This document shows positions 1-7,968 of a DNA stretch of 38,088 nt, piece after piece. The stretch spans positions 1 through 38,088 of the forward strand of contig WALT01000008.1 of assembly GCA_015522695.1 (NCBI GenBank). Reading direction: 5' to 3'. A model generated the notes under the pieces. That model was not told where the DNA came from, made no database searches, and was given only the letters and a program-made list of their open reading frames with translations. Made by a program: the position numbers and the translations under genes. Numbering within the stretch: position 1 is the stretch's first letter; each line of letters starts with the position of its first letter. The DNA is from Nitrososphaerota archaeon (GTDB taxonomy: Archaea; Thermoproteota; Nitrososphaeria; Conexivisphaerales; Conexivisphaeraceae).

Positions 1-1
1 C

Positions 2-184
2 GGTGTACGGCTTTATAGGGATGTCACCTTCTTCCTACTCAGAAGGACCGGGATGAGCCAGCGGAAGGCGTTACTACAGGGAAAGGGAATGAAGGCTCTC
101 GGCTATAGCTCCCTATACGTCCTCCTCAGGATGCTCCATTTAACGTTGCGTCGGAAATCTCGATATTCGAAAAGAAATAATTGA
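2..184 (+). CDS. C-terminal end of an unidentified protein (5' partial)
   Basis: One frame is open from the window edge to a TGA at 182-184 and gives about 60 residues rich in Leu, Arg and Lys. The segment LGYSSLYVLLRMLHLTLRRK resembles a basic, amphipathic C-terminal tail such as those of glycosyltransferases or membrane-associated proteins, but I recognise no family. The other two plus frames close early. An AT-rich stretch begins just after the stop, which fits a gene end. The call rests only on openness and composition, so it could be chance. Confidence 0.3.
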   Translation, partial: GVRLYRDVTFFLLRRTGMSQRKALLQGKGMKALGYSSLYVLLRMLHLTLRRKSRYSKRNN

Positions 185-586
185 TCCGTCTATATAAAAC
201 TATATAAAATTGAAATTGGATGAGATATCTTCATCATTATGGCCTCAACGTCGTGCACATCTATTAGTCGAATATCTCGGTCTGTAATAATAAGGAGGCG
301 AAGGGCCCTTGTCTCGATCTTAGTCCAACATCTTTTCATGTTAAAGTCAACTGCATATCTCAGAGGTATCTTCGGAGAAGATCAATGGAGTAAGGTTATG
401 TTATTATATTTACAGAGGTCGAAATCGTGTTGCTGAAAAAGTTCAGGAAAAATTCTAGAGGAATAGACCGGCTCGTTACAGGTTAGGAGACTATTGTTCA
501 CCTTCGAGGATTTATCTTCAAGATGTCGGAAAAGATGCTGGGAGTTGCATAACTGATCGGTTGCTCATCGACATGATCCTCGAGAT
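185..586. other. Gene-free stretch with AT-rich promoter-like tract
   Basis: No convincing gene. At 190-213 there is an AT-rich tract with two TATATAAAA-like words, which could serve as an archaeal TATA element for something downstream. The only open stretch (239-436, 65 codons) has a serine/arginine-rich product with no family features, and I do not accept it as a gene. Confidence 0.5.
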
Positions 587-1813
587 GTGATCAGAGTATT
601 GTCGATTAGCTTTCTATGTTCGACGAGTATAGAGGCGTCATCATCTACTTCGCTAAGGTTTTACACCACTGGGCTCCCTCATCATCGGAGGTGTTCGCGC
701 TCGAGTGAGGTCGATGGCCGACCGCTCATTGAAAGAGGTGGAGGATCGAGGGATCATATCAAGATATTGGGGACGGAGAGCCTAGGGGTTAGGAGCCTCT
801 CCTGCCTCGTGGAGGCTCAAGGACACAAGGTACTAATCGATCCCGGCATATCGCTCGGCTTCACGAGGTGGGGTCTCCATCCACATCCTATCCAGGCTGC
901 AGCCGGTGACACCATCAGGAAGGAGATAATCGAGGCGTGGCGCTCCGCAACTGACATAGTTGTGAGCCATCCGCATGGCGACCACATGCCCCTTCCAGAT
1001 GCCAATCCATTTCAGTTGCATCTGAGGAGCGTGATAGGATTGAACGATGACGCTAAGATCTGGATCATCGGAGGTACATATGCACTCGGCAGGGCTAGGA
1101 TCAGACTTGAGGCCTTGGAGGAAGCCTTCCACGGCAAGGTCGTCGAGGTCGAAAGGGATGGGCTTAGCTCAGGTCCCATATCCTTCCATGGTCCAGCACC
1201 CCACGGCGAGGGAAGCCATACGATGGTGATGCTCACGATGGTGGATTACGGCGATGGAAGGGTACTACATGTGCCTGACACCCAGTTGACCTCCAAGGAG
1301 GCCGTAGAGATGATCCTCACGCTGAAACCGGACGTCGTGGTAACCGATGGCCCAGCGCTTTACAGATACATCCGTGATCCTTGGAGGACCAGGAGATCGC
1401 TCGAGAAGGCCGAGATGAACCTGGAGCTTATGTCGAGGATCGTCGACATGGTGATCGTGGACCATCATCTGTTGAGGTGTAACGAGGGGCTGGCATGGTT
1501 GAAGAGGGTGAGGAGGAAGATCAAGCATCATAATGGCTCAGCGATACTCACGGCGGCCGAGTATATGGGGAGGCCACTGCTCATGCTCGAGGCCTGGAGG
1601 AGGACCCTCTACAAGGTCTTCCCCATCGACGATAACTGGTTCATACCAAGTCAACATTATGAGGCGACCCTGAAGAATTATGTGGAGATCTACTTTAAAC
1701 TCCTGCAAATGGCATCGAGATACCCATGTCTGGATGAGGGAACACTGGCCGAGTTGCTGGAAGATCGCGATGTGAATATCGGTGATGTCCATTCGCGCAG
1801 AGCCTCCAGCTGA
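587..1813 (+). CDS. UPF0282-family metallo-beta-lactamase-fold hydrolase
   Basis: Archaeal UPF0282-type member of the metallo-beta-lactamase fold; function unknown, probably a cytosolic metal-dependent hydrolase. The family hallmark block GTESLGVRSLSCLVEA begins at about residue 62. It is followed by LIDPGISLGF and then the metal-binding motif SHPHGDHMP (HxHxDH). Further His residues lie in PHGEGSHTMV and VDHHLL, as expected for a dinuclear metal site. The start is doubtful. The GTG at 587 gives about 58 extra residues of low-complexity, non-conserved sequence. The next good in-frame codon, TTG at 767, would remove the first beta strand. A start near 745-767 or a sequence error upstream is likely. 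The C-terminal part reads cleanly to the stop. Confidence 0.85.
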   Translation: MIRVLSISFLCSTSIEASSSTSLRFYTTGLPHHRRCSRSSEVDGRPLIERGGGSRDHIKILGTESLGVRSLSCLVEAQGHKVLIDPGISLGFTRWGLHPHPIQAAAGDTIRKEIIEAWRSATDIVVSHPHGDHMPLPDANPFQLHLRSVIGLNDDAKIWIIGGTYALGRARIRLEALEEAFHGKVVEVERDGLSSGPISFHGPAPHGEGSHTMVMLTMVDYGDGRVLHVPDTQLTSKEAVEMILTLKPDVVVTDGPALYRYIRDPWRTRRSLEKAEMNLELMSRIVDMVIVDHHLLRCNEGLAWLKRVRRKIKHHNGSAILTAAEYMGRPLLMLEAWRRTLYKVFPIDDNWFIPSQHYEATLKNYVEIYFKLLQMASRYPCLDEGTLAELLEDRDVNIGDVHSRRASS

Positions 1814-2209
1814 GATGGACAACCTATTCCTCCATCGTCGGGTTCGCGATCCCGGGGAAATGAATGTCGATGGACGTCCTGATATTTCTCCGGGGGTCTC
1901 CATCGAGGATATAGCCCTCGTTTCCTCGTCGATGTACATGGGAAGGACCTCCAGGCTTGCACCCCTCTGTGAAACGGTTATCCATCGATCGGAGTGTGAC
2001 GTCGTGACGACTTCCAGGACTACGTCATTCCTTTTCCAATTCCAATCTAACATGAAGTCCTCCCAGGGAAAAATCAGGGTATTAATCCGTCCCAAAATTG
2101 TCCAGAAATTCTTTATCTCCCAGAAAACAGTTGATGCTAGCACCGAATGCCAAGAATTCCAGCCCTCTGACTTCAAGGTCCTTGATTTAAGCCTTGGGAA
2201 GAAGAGATT
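1814..2209. other. Stretch without a supported gene
   Basis: Between UPF0282 and the flippase operon there are open frames on both strands (about 140 and 210 codons), but each runs into UPF0282 antisense or has no recognisable family, no plausible ribosome site and no TATA element. The content is more AT-rich than the flanking genes. It may be a decayed gene. I see nothing specific. Confidence 0.4.
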
Positions 2210-2224
2210 TTAAAAAAAGAAAAA
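2208..2224 (-). terminator. Poly-U-type archaeal terminator of the flippase operon
   Basis: Read on the minus strand this is a run of T (five T, C, seven T), which immediately follows and includes the end of the small downstream ORF. Archaeal RNA polymerase terminates at U-runs without requiring a hairpin, so this is a good candidate 3' end for the minus-strand flippase transcript. Confidence 0.5.
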
Positions 2225-2407
2225 GAAGGGAGAAGGGAATGTGTTCATCACGCACCGGCTATGGGTATGCCCTCTTGATGACACCGGGTATCCACCTGGA
2301 GCGATCCAAATGAACGGTTCTAGCACAATCAGCATGCCTTCGGACTGGACAATTTTGGATATGAGAAGTTTGAGCTCATCACGTGTTGACGTGAACGTCT
2401 CCATCAT
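2210..2407 (-). CDS. Possible small protein translationally coupled to the flippase gene
   Basis: A 65-residue frame starts with ATGATG overlapping the TGA of the upstream flippase gene, the usual geometry of translational coupling, and ends in the T-rich terminator. The first half (RDELKLLISKIVQSEGMLIV) looks like ordinary amphipathic helix and strand. The last residues (FFFFF) merely translate the T-run. I recognise no family. It could be a real short protein or a fortuitous frame between stop and terminator. Confidence 0.3.
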   Translation of the reverse strand: MMETFTSTRDELKLLISKIVQSEGMLIVLEPFIWIAPGGYPVSSRGHTHSRCVMNTFPSPFFFFF

Positions 2408-3339
2408 CGAGATCCCCTTCTGGCCCAGTCGATAAGCGCCGGGATCACGAATGCTGCATCGACGGCTATGCTGATCATCCTGTACATGAGCACACCGGAC
2501 AGGGCCATGTGCCATGGGATCCCGGAGGCCGCATAGATCGCGCTCGTCCCTGAGTCGGCGATCCCTATCGATCCTGGTATACCTGTGGGCACGGCCAACA
2601 GCACGGCATACACAGGATATGCGAGGAGTACCATCAGGATCGGCGGCCTGGAGCCCACAGATGTCAACGCCATCGCCTGAGCGAGGGAGCTCAACATCGT
2701 CTGAAGGAGAGCGAGGCCGGCGGCGACCGGGATGGCCCGCGACCTAGCGGTCGACCCCATCCCCTCCACGACCCCCTCTACAGTCCTTCCCAGCCTGCCG
2801 AGCCTCTTGGATAAAGGCAGAAATGCATGGGGAAATGTGGCCAACGCCAGCACGATGACTATCGCCATGGATGAACCGACCAGCAGCGTATAGGATGCAG
2901 TTTCTGGCAATATCCCTGACAGTGATCCAGGGGCTATGAGCGCAGCTAAGGAGGAGGCTACTAACATCCTCTGTAGGAGCCCGACTGAGAGAGCATCCTT
3001 GGCCGGAAGGCCAAGCTTAGTTGAAGCATATGTGATCCTCAGTGCCTCACCTCCAGCTCCGGCGGATGGCAGTGCTACATCCCCCAATATCGCCATTGCA
3101 GATGCCTTGACGGAGGCCCTCAGGGAGATCTCGTGCTTCGAGGCCCTCACGATCAGATACCAACCAGCGGCGAAGCTAGTGACCGCCCCGGCCTCTAGGG
3201 CGGCCGAAGCCATCAAATGGAAAGGATCGGCCCCTGATATCTCGGTGGCTATCCTCTCCGGTCCGCTCGAATATATTATGTACGTCAGGGCTACCATGCC
3301 GACGGCCAGCAACGTGACCCTAAGCCAGGCGCGCATCAT
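2404..3339 (-). CDS. Flippase-like integral membrane protein (UPF0104 / lysylphosphatidylglycerol synthase TM family)
   Basis: Polytopic membrane protein of the flippase-like UPF0104 family, thought to act in the export or modification of lipid-linked molecules; the substrate is unknown. Visible features are about eight hydrophobic segments, the conserved early block PSAGAGGEALRITYASTKLG and the late block VPTGIPGSIGIADSGTSAIY, both family signatures. The frame is open to 3381. I prefer the ATGATG at 3336-3339 (MMRAWLRVTLLAVG), because the extra 14 residues are non-hydrophobic and a first transmembrane helix follows directly. Its paralogue at 9328-10347 has the same signature blocks. It is divergent from the radical SAM gene and may be co-transcribed with the small ORF at 2210-2407. 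Confidence 0.85.
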   Translation of the reverse strand: MMRAWLRVTLLAVGMVALTYIIYSSGPERIATEISGADPFHLMASAALEAGAVTSFAAGWYLIVRASKHEISLRASVKASAMAILGDVALPSAGAGGEALRITYASTKLGLPAKDALSVGLLQRMLVASSLAALIAPGSLSGILPETASYTLLVGSSMAIVIVLALATFPHAFLPLSKRLGRLGRTVEGVVEGMGSTARSRAIPVAAGLALLQTMLSSLAQAMALTSVGSRPPILMVLLAYPVYAVLLAVPTGIPGSIGIADSGTSAIYAASGIPWHMALSGVLMYRMISIAVDAAFVIPALIDWARRGSR

Positions 3340-3424
3340 CCAACACCGATTTAGAGGACTGTGTATGGATATGGCGAACATCCGGAGGACAGCAAGTATT
3401 TCGAAGGGAGTTCATCGACATAGA

Positions 3425-3446
3425 CACAGGCACAGGCACAGGCACA
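3425..3446. repeat. Hexanucleotide microsatellite (CACAGG)n
   Basis: About 3.7 perfect tandem copies of CACAGG lie in the divergent intergenic region between the flippase and the radical SAM gene, just upstream of the latter's TATA box. Replication slippage is the likely origin. Confidence 0.8.
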
Positions 3447-3468
3447 TATTGTCATCAGACGAACTACC

Positions 3469-3480
3469 CTTAAAATATAT
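3469..3480 (+). promoter_or_regulatory. TATA box of the radical SAM gene
   Basis: CTTAAAATATAT is centred about 32 bp before the ATG at 3507, placing the transcription start within a few bases of the start codon (near-leaderless mRNA), the pattern seen at several genes in this window. Confidence 0.55.
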
Positions 3481-3506
3481 CCGAAACCTCGATAACATCG
3501 ATGTAG

Positions 3507-4553
3507 ATGGTCAACTTCCCTCTGCCTTCCTCCTGGACGATATTAGCAGCTGCTAAAGGATACCTCGGCTTCTTAGCTGGTGATACGTCCCCACTCTTCG
3601 CATCATACAACGTGACCTATAGGTGTAACCTCAGATGCGAGTTCTGCTACGCATGGAGGTCGGATTACCCCGAGCTGGACTATATAGGAGCTAGGAGGAT
3701 CGTGCGTGAGGTATGTTCCTCAGGAGTATTGGCCCTCGACTTCAGCGGTGGAGAGCCCTTCCTCAGGAGGGACTTGGAGGCTCTCGGCTCCTTGACCAAG
3801 GCTTTCGGCTGCCTGTCGGGCGTCAACACCAACGGCACCCTCATAGATGCGGATAGGGCCTCAAGAACTGCTATCTCATTCGATTATGTGACCGTGTCGA
3901 TAGATGGCACTGAGGATGTCCATGATAGGATCAGGGGTGTTAGAGGAACATATCGCAGAGCTAGGGCAGCTATGGAGGCCCTCAAGGACAATGGAACCCG
4001 AGTTGGGATAAGCTCCGTCGTCACCACGAAGAACACGGCATCGTTGCTCAAGGCCTGGAAGGAACTCGATGGCCTATATGACTATCTGGTAATACAGCCT
4101 GTGATGCCGCCTCCTGGCAGAGCTCCAGGCGCTGCTGAGCTCGTGAAGGGTGCGAAATCCTTGGCTGCATCGGGCATAGAGGTCCTACCTCCTCCCGAGT
4201 TCTTGGAAGGCATCCCCGCCTATTTGGAGGGAAGGGCTCCTAAGATCTGCGATGCCATCAAGCTATACTTCGCCGTTGGACCCATGGGAGAGGTGCTGGC
4301 CTGTGGATCCAGGAACGATATCGTGCTAGGCAATATATTGGAGAAGCCCATCCGTGAGATATTATCCAAGCCTCCTCGGGACGCCTTAGAGAAGATCAGG
4401 ATATGTAAAGGCTGTTGGGCGGCCTGTACGGTCGGCGTAAGCCTGGCCATAAGGAGGCCGTTCGGCTACCTTCTATGGCTTGCACGCAATTCCCTTAGAG
4501 CTCGTCCCCTTCAGGCGATCGGCCCGGGAACGCTCCGATCTGACCGAAGATAA
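3507..4553 (+). CDS. Radical SAM protein with SPASM-like C-terminal cysteine cluster
   Basis: Radical S-adenosylmethionine enzyme. The signature CNLRCEFCYAW (Cys40, Cys44, Cys47) binds the catalytic [4Fe-4S] cluster. It is followed by the glycine-rich SAM motif DFSGGEPFLR and by TVSIDGTEDVHDRIRGVRGT, both typical of the MoaA/PqqE/SPASM group. The C-terminal third has Cys residues in PKICDAIKLYF, EVLACGSRND and ICKGCWAACTVG, a pattern expected of auxiliary-cluster SPASM/Twitch domains. Substrate unknown. Members of this type modify peptides, make cofactors or act on heme. No precursor peptide or cofactor gene is evident nearby, so the role cannot be assigned from context. The start ATG at 3507 has a well-placed TATA box. 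Confidence 0.9.
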   Translation: MVNFPLPSSWTILAAAKGYLGFLAGDTSPLFASYNVTYRCNLRCEFCYAWRSDYPELDYIGARRIVREVCSSGVLALDFSGGEPFLRRDLEALGSLTKAFGCLSGVNTNGTLIDADRASRTAISFDYVTVSIDGTEDVHDRIRGVRGTYRRARAAMEALKDNGTRVGISSVVTTKNTASLLKAWKELDGLYDYLVIQPVMPPPGRAPGAAELVKGAKSLAASGIEVLPPPEFLEGIPAYLEGRAPKICDAIKLYFAVGPMGEVLACGSRNDIVLGNILEKPIREILSKPPRDALEKIRICKGCWAACTVGVSLAIRRPFGYLLWLARNSLRARPLQAIGPGTLRSDRR

Positions 4554-4597
4554 TGTCCATATTGATGCCATTTCACCATCGATGACGAAGATCGCGG

Positions 4598-5158
4598 TCA
4601 CTCTATTCCCAGTTTTACCTTTATCCTGGCGACGTCCTCCTCCAACTTTGCAAGTCTCTTGTCCAGAATCTCCCTCAAATCCCTTCTGAGATCCCTTATC
4701 TCGTTGACTATGGATGTATGTCCCTCAACCAGCCTTTTCTCGAGGCGTTCCTGGCCCTTCAGGAGCTTGTCCTGGCCCTCGATGAGGCGTTCCTGGCCCT
4801 TCAGGAGCTTGTCCTGGCCCTCGATGAGGCGTTCCTGGCCATCTCTGATATCCAGACCTGCATCCACGATCTTGGATAACTGTTCCAAGCTGAGCATCCT
4901 GTAATATGATTCAACGCCCATCACGTAGCCTCTGTGCTCCTCAACCTTTATCGATTCCACCACAGCCCTCTTGGGCCTCTCCCTTCTGGCAGCGTCGATG
5001 AATCCCCTAATGGCCTCATCGTTTCCACTGGCCAGAACCTCCAGGGTTCCATCCTCAAGGTTTCTGGCTTGAAACCCGGATATCCCCAGAGCTTCGGCAA
5101 GCCCCAGCAAGAAGATCCTATAGCCGACCTCCTGAACCTTGGTTCCCTTGATCACCAT
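4598..5158 (-). CDS. Acylphosphatase-like domain fused to a repeat-built coiled coil
   Basis: The N-terminal ~85 residues match acylphosphatase. The segment GTKVQEVGYR corresponds to the GxVQGVGxR phosphate-binding loop with its catalytic Arg kept, and ARNLEDGTLEVLASG carries the conserved Asn. After a short linker (SYYRMLSLEQLSKIV) comes a long charged helix with a 14-residue repeat (GQERLIEGQDKLLK), then LRRDLREILDKRLAKLEEDV, predicted coiled coil. Classical acylphosphatases are about 90-100 residues and stand alone, so this is an unusual architecture. The coiled coil suggests oligomerisation or partner binding. The frame is open to 5212, but a TATA-like TTAAATAG near 5200 lies inside that extension, so I favour ATG 5158. 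A paralogue with the same layout lies at 8580-9260. Confidence 0.75.
   Translation of the reverse strand: MVIKGTKVQEVGYRIFLLGLAEALGISGFQARNLEDGTLEVLASGNDEAIRGFIDAARRERPKRAVVESIKVEEHRGYVMGVESYYRMLSLEQLSKIVDAGLDIRDGQERLIEGQDKLLKGQERLIEGQDKLLKGQERLEKRLVEGHTSIVNEIRDLRRDLREILDKRLAKLEEDVARIKVKLGIE
4742..4840. repeat. 42-bp tandem repeat encoding the coiled coil
   Basis: Two full copies of a 42-bp unit starting at 4742 and 4784 are followed by a partial third from 4826. Each unit encodes 14 residues (two heptads) of the acylphosphatase-coiled-coil protein. The copies are essentially identical at the DNA level, indicating recent duplication or ongoing slippage. Confidence 0.9.
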
Positions 5159-5606
5159 CCTGATCGGCAATCTTATCCACAAAGGGATGCTTGAACTATT
5201 TAACGTTATCATCAGTCCTCCTTTTGACCGCCCAAGGAAGATGAGGGATGGCCGTCGGCATATCCAATTCCAATATCTTCAACGCCCACTACCTACTGCT
5301 CATGGAGGAGCCCTTGGATTGTTCTCGAAGTCAATTTGATGTCGCCCGGAAACCGTCGATGATCTCCAAGTCGACGAATTCGGGACCTTCCGGCTCACAG
5401 ATCGGCCATGCATCTAACAAGGGCTGGAACGAGCCTAACCCAGCTCTCGTAATGGATCTGCCCTCAGGATCTCCAGGAACCACAGGTCTTCGTCTCGGTC
5501 ACAAGCCTTGAGCTCATGTGAGCGAGCAACGCGAAGGTAAGTGCATCCTGGAAGCATTACAATCCTAGTAAAAGGTAAACCCTCATCGATAAACCTCTAT
5601 TCATCT
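5159..5606. other. Intergenic stretch, possible tiny ORF on the minus strand
   Basis: No secure gene. It contains the promoter of the acylphosphatase-coiled-coil gene at its left end (TTAAATAG near 5200). A 50-codon minus-strand frame (5331-5483, GTG start) ends with a protein-like segment, PEGPEFVDLEIIDGFRATSN, but has no family match, so it may be a gene remnant or chance. The strand has several stops elsewhere. Confidence 0.35.
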
Positions 5607-7619
5607 TTATTGCTTTTTATCGATGTTACAGGTTATTGCCCTTAAATTTGGGAAGCCAGAGATAGGATCGTAATCGTTCCAGTCGGTGAGCTCATTTATC
5701 CCGCTCCATCCGCTGACCACACCTACAGCATTAGGATGAATATATCTACTTAATTTCACCTTTATCTCCCTTTCAGCGTTTACGGTCCGTAGAATTACAA
5801 GGTCACCGTCCTTTATATCATAACGTTGTGCAGTCTGTGGATTTACGTAGAGCAACGGTTCTTGCTCTAGCGATCTGAGTGCAGGGATATTTCTGAACTG
5901 TGAACTGACGTATCCTTGACGCTTTAGGCCGGTTATCAGCAGTAGTGGATAACGGCCATCGAGGGCGATCTTCCTTCCATATCTGGGAATAGGATCTTGG
6001 CCAGCTTCCTCTAGACGTTTGGAGTAGAGTTCTATTTTCCCCGACGGTGTCTTAAAGCCTACATCCTCGTAGCCCTTGAACCTCTTTTCCGAATAGTAGA
6101 TACCCCCTCCTTGCCTATCTACCTCTTCCAGCTTGATCCCAGATGGACCGATCACGGCCCTTATGGCCTCCCTGAGATCTTTCCAAGGGAAGTATTCGCT
6201 CATGCCGAGCTTTCTCGCCAGCTCCGCGAATATCATGATGTCGGGTTTTGCCTCTTCCAGAGGAGGGACTACCTCTTTACCTATGGCCACATAAGGAGGT
6301 GCGATGTAATGTCCATAATCGCCTATGGCTGGACGTTCTAAGAAATCCGCGGCGGGAAGAACTATGTGAGCCAGCTTTGCGGTCTCCGTCATAAATACAT
6401 CTATCACGACGAAGAGTTCCAGGTTCGCAAGCGCCCTTCTAACCTTCCTCGTATCAGGCCATGTGACCATCGGGTTGCCACCTGCCAGTATGAGGACCTT
6501 CACAGGGTAGGGCTTTCCTTCAGCCATCGCATCTATCATGTTCCTCATATGGGCTGAGCGCTCTATCTCATAGAAGAATGGGAACTCTGAGCCTCCGAGC
6601 GGCTCTCCATTCACTCTATCCGTAAATCTCAACATCAACATCGGGAGCCTGACTCCAAGCATGTTCCCTCCCTTCACATCTAGATTCCCGGTTATGGCAT
6701 GTAGGATCGCAAGCGCACGCGATGTTTGAACTCCATCCAGCTGTAGCTCGATGCCAGCCCCTTGGAGAATACTTGAGGGTTTTAGAGTTGCATACATCCG
6801 GGCTGCTTCCTCTATTTTCTCCTTCGGAACGGTCGTCATCTTCTCAACAAACTCAGGGGTGTATACCGCGACGCGTTCCTTTAGTTCCTCGAAGCCTATA
6901 GTCCACCTATCGACGAATCCCTCGTCATGAAGACCTTTAGTTATGATCACGTTTATGAAGCCCAGCGCCAGCGCAAGGTCGGTCCCCGGTAGAGGCTGGA
7001 GCAATAGGTCGGCCCTATCCGCAAAATGGTTCGGCCCAGGATCTATTATGATGAGCTTGGCGCCCCTCCTCTTGGCCTCTAAGACCCTAGATCCCCAACG
7101 GGGATAGAGCGTGGCATAAGGATCGCTTCCCCAGAGCACCATACAATTCGTTTCCTCGAACCTCGGAGCGCTGACGTCACCATAGGTCAAGATATGTCCT
7201 ATGGCACGGGATAGATAGGATATCGATGAGACGGACGAGAAGTTAGGGGTACCGTAAAGATCTGCAAACCTCATCATGAACCATTTGACGAGGTGATGCC
7301 CGACGCCCACCCCCTGGAAGATGGCCACCTTCCTCTCCTCACGTTCTCCCTTGAGCTCCCTGAGCTTGCTGGCGATCATATCCAACGCCTCATCCCAACT
7401 CGCCCTCCTCCATCCATCTGCTTCATGGATGAGAGGGTGCCGTAACCTACCAGGAGAGTGATGGATCTCGGGCAGCGCCTTGGCCTTCATGCAGACTTCC
7501 CCTCTGTTGCTGGGATTTTCCTTCACCCCGCTCACTCGAATTACATCGCCATCCTTCAAGTACACGTCGATCCCGCAATAGTAAAAGCACAGTTCGCAAA
7601 TGGTCCTCACCTTCCTCAC
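5607..7619 (-). CDS. Molybdopterin-dependent oxidoreductase, DMSO-reductase superfamily
   Basis: Large catalytic subunit type enzyme of about 670 residues binding bis-MGD. With a GTG start at 7619 the [4Fe-4S] motif sits at the usual N-terminal place: Cys8, Cys11, Cys15 and Cys43. Further hallmarks are WDEALDMIASKLREL, VLWGSDPYATLYPRWG, LIIIDPGPNHFADRADLLL, LAGGNPMVTWPD, ADFLERPAIGDYGHYIAP and the C-terminal MGD-binding TPSGKIELYSKRLEEAG. The Mo-ligand region reads NFSSVSSISYLSRAIG, with Ser where many relatives (formate dehydrogenase, PhsA/PsrA) have Cys/Sec. No Tat signal is present, so a cytoplasmic location is likely. No Fe-S or membrane partner is adjacent. Substrate undetermined; polysulfide/thiosulfate-reductase-like or formate-dehydrogenase-like are possibilities. 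The frame is open to 7865, but the strong ribosome site and the Cys spacing decide for 7619. Confidence 0.88.
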   Translation of the reverse strand: MRKVRTICELCFYYCGIDVYLKDGDVIRVSGVKENPSNRGEVCMKAKALPEIHHSPGRLRHPLIHEADGWRRASWDEALDMIASKLRELKGEREERKVAIFQGVGVGHHLVKWFMMRFADLYGTPNFSSVSSISYLSRAIGHILTYGDVSAPRFEETNCMVLWGSDPYATLYPRWGSRVLEAKRRGAKLIIIDPGPNHFADRADLLLQPLPGTDLALALGFINVIITKGLHDEGFVDRWTIGFEELKERVAVYTPEFVEKMTTVPKEKIEEAARMYATLKPSSILQGAGIELQLDGVQTSRALAILHAITGNLDVKGGNMLGVRLPMLMLRFTDRVNGEPLGGSEFPFFYEIERSAHMRNMIDAMAEGKPYPVKVLILAGGNPMVTWPDTRKVRRALANLELFVVIDVFMTETAKLAHIVLPAADFLERPAIGDYGHYIAPPYVAIGKEVVPPLEEAKPDIMIFAELARKLGMSEYFPWKDLREAIRAVIGPSGIKLEEVDRQGGGIYYSEKRFKGYEDVGFKTPSGKIELYSKRLEEAGQDPIPRYGRKIALDGRYPLLLITGLKRQGYVSSQFRNIPALRSLEQEPLLYVNPQTAQRYDIKDGDLVILRTVNAEREIKVKLSRYIHPNAVGVVSGWSGINELTDWNDYDPISGFPNLRAITCNIDKKQ

Positions 7620-7860
7620 ACTTCCCTCCTCCAAGATTGGCCGCCGATTTATCAGTACCAGTAACTTCCTTATAAATTTTTGATATATGGTCGTGTAATT
7701 ATTGAAAAACTGAAGTTCATCCATCGGTATATGAAGACCAAGATTTGAATATGAACGGCCGTCATCATCAAGGGTCACCAACTTCAGGATGCGTATGGGA
7801 GCAGCCCATCGTATATGGGATGGCATCAAGGCCCCCGTAGGTGCTGGATCGGCTGAATGG
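7620..7860. other. Leader and promoter region of the molybdoenzyme gene
   Basis: On the minus strand GGAGGAGGG (7624-7632) lies four bases before the GTG at 7619, a strong Shine-Dalgarno match that fixes the start. A TATA-like AAAATTTATA lies at 7671-7680, giving a leader of roughly 30 nt. The rest of the stretch up to the recombinase repeats holds no supported gene. Confidence 0.55.
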
Positions 7861-7968
7861 GACAAAAACGCCCGTTTTTGTCGTGAGATCGATATGCCTT
7901 GACAAAAAGGGGTTTACGGGAAGTTTTAGTTATTTCCGGACGACAAAATGGTCTCGCAGATTTTGTCG
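7861..7968. promoter_or_regulatory. Cluster of five GACAAAA motifs: candidate recombinase site/operator
   Basis: GACAAAA occurs at 7861, 7901 and 7942 and, inverted, at 7876-7882 and 7961-7967. The first pair forms a 10-bp-arm inverted repeat (7861-7870 and 7873-7882) with a 2-bp centre. The last pair forms 9-bp arms (CGACAAAAT, 7941-7949 and 7960-7968) with a 10-bp spacer, and the recombinase ATG (7948) lies inside its left arm. Arrays of inverted sites next to a serine resolvase gene are typical of res sites, which also repress the gene. Assignment to this recombinase is inference. Confidence 0.6.

Noticed and set aside
1538-2176. 212-codon minus-strand frame
   Set aside because: Half of it is antisense to the UPF0282 gene, the product has no family features, and there is no promoter or ribosome site.
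7620-7865. 82-residue N-terminal extension of the molybdoenzyme
   Set aside because: It lacks family features and carries the TATA element and strong ribosome site that belong to the GTG at 7619.
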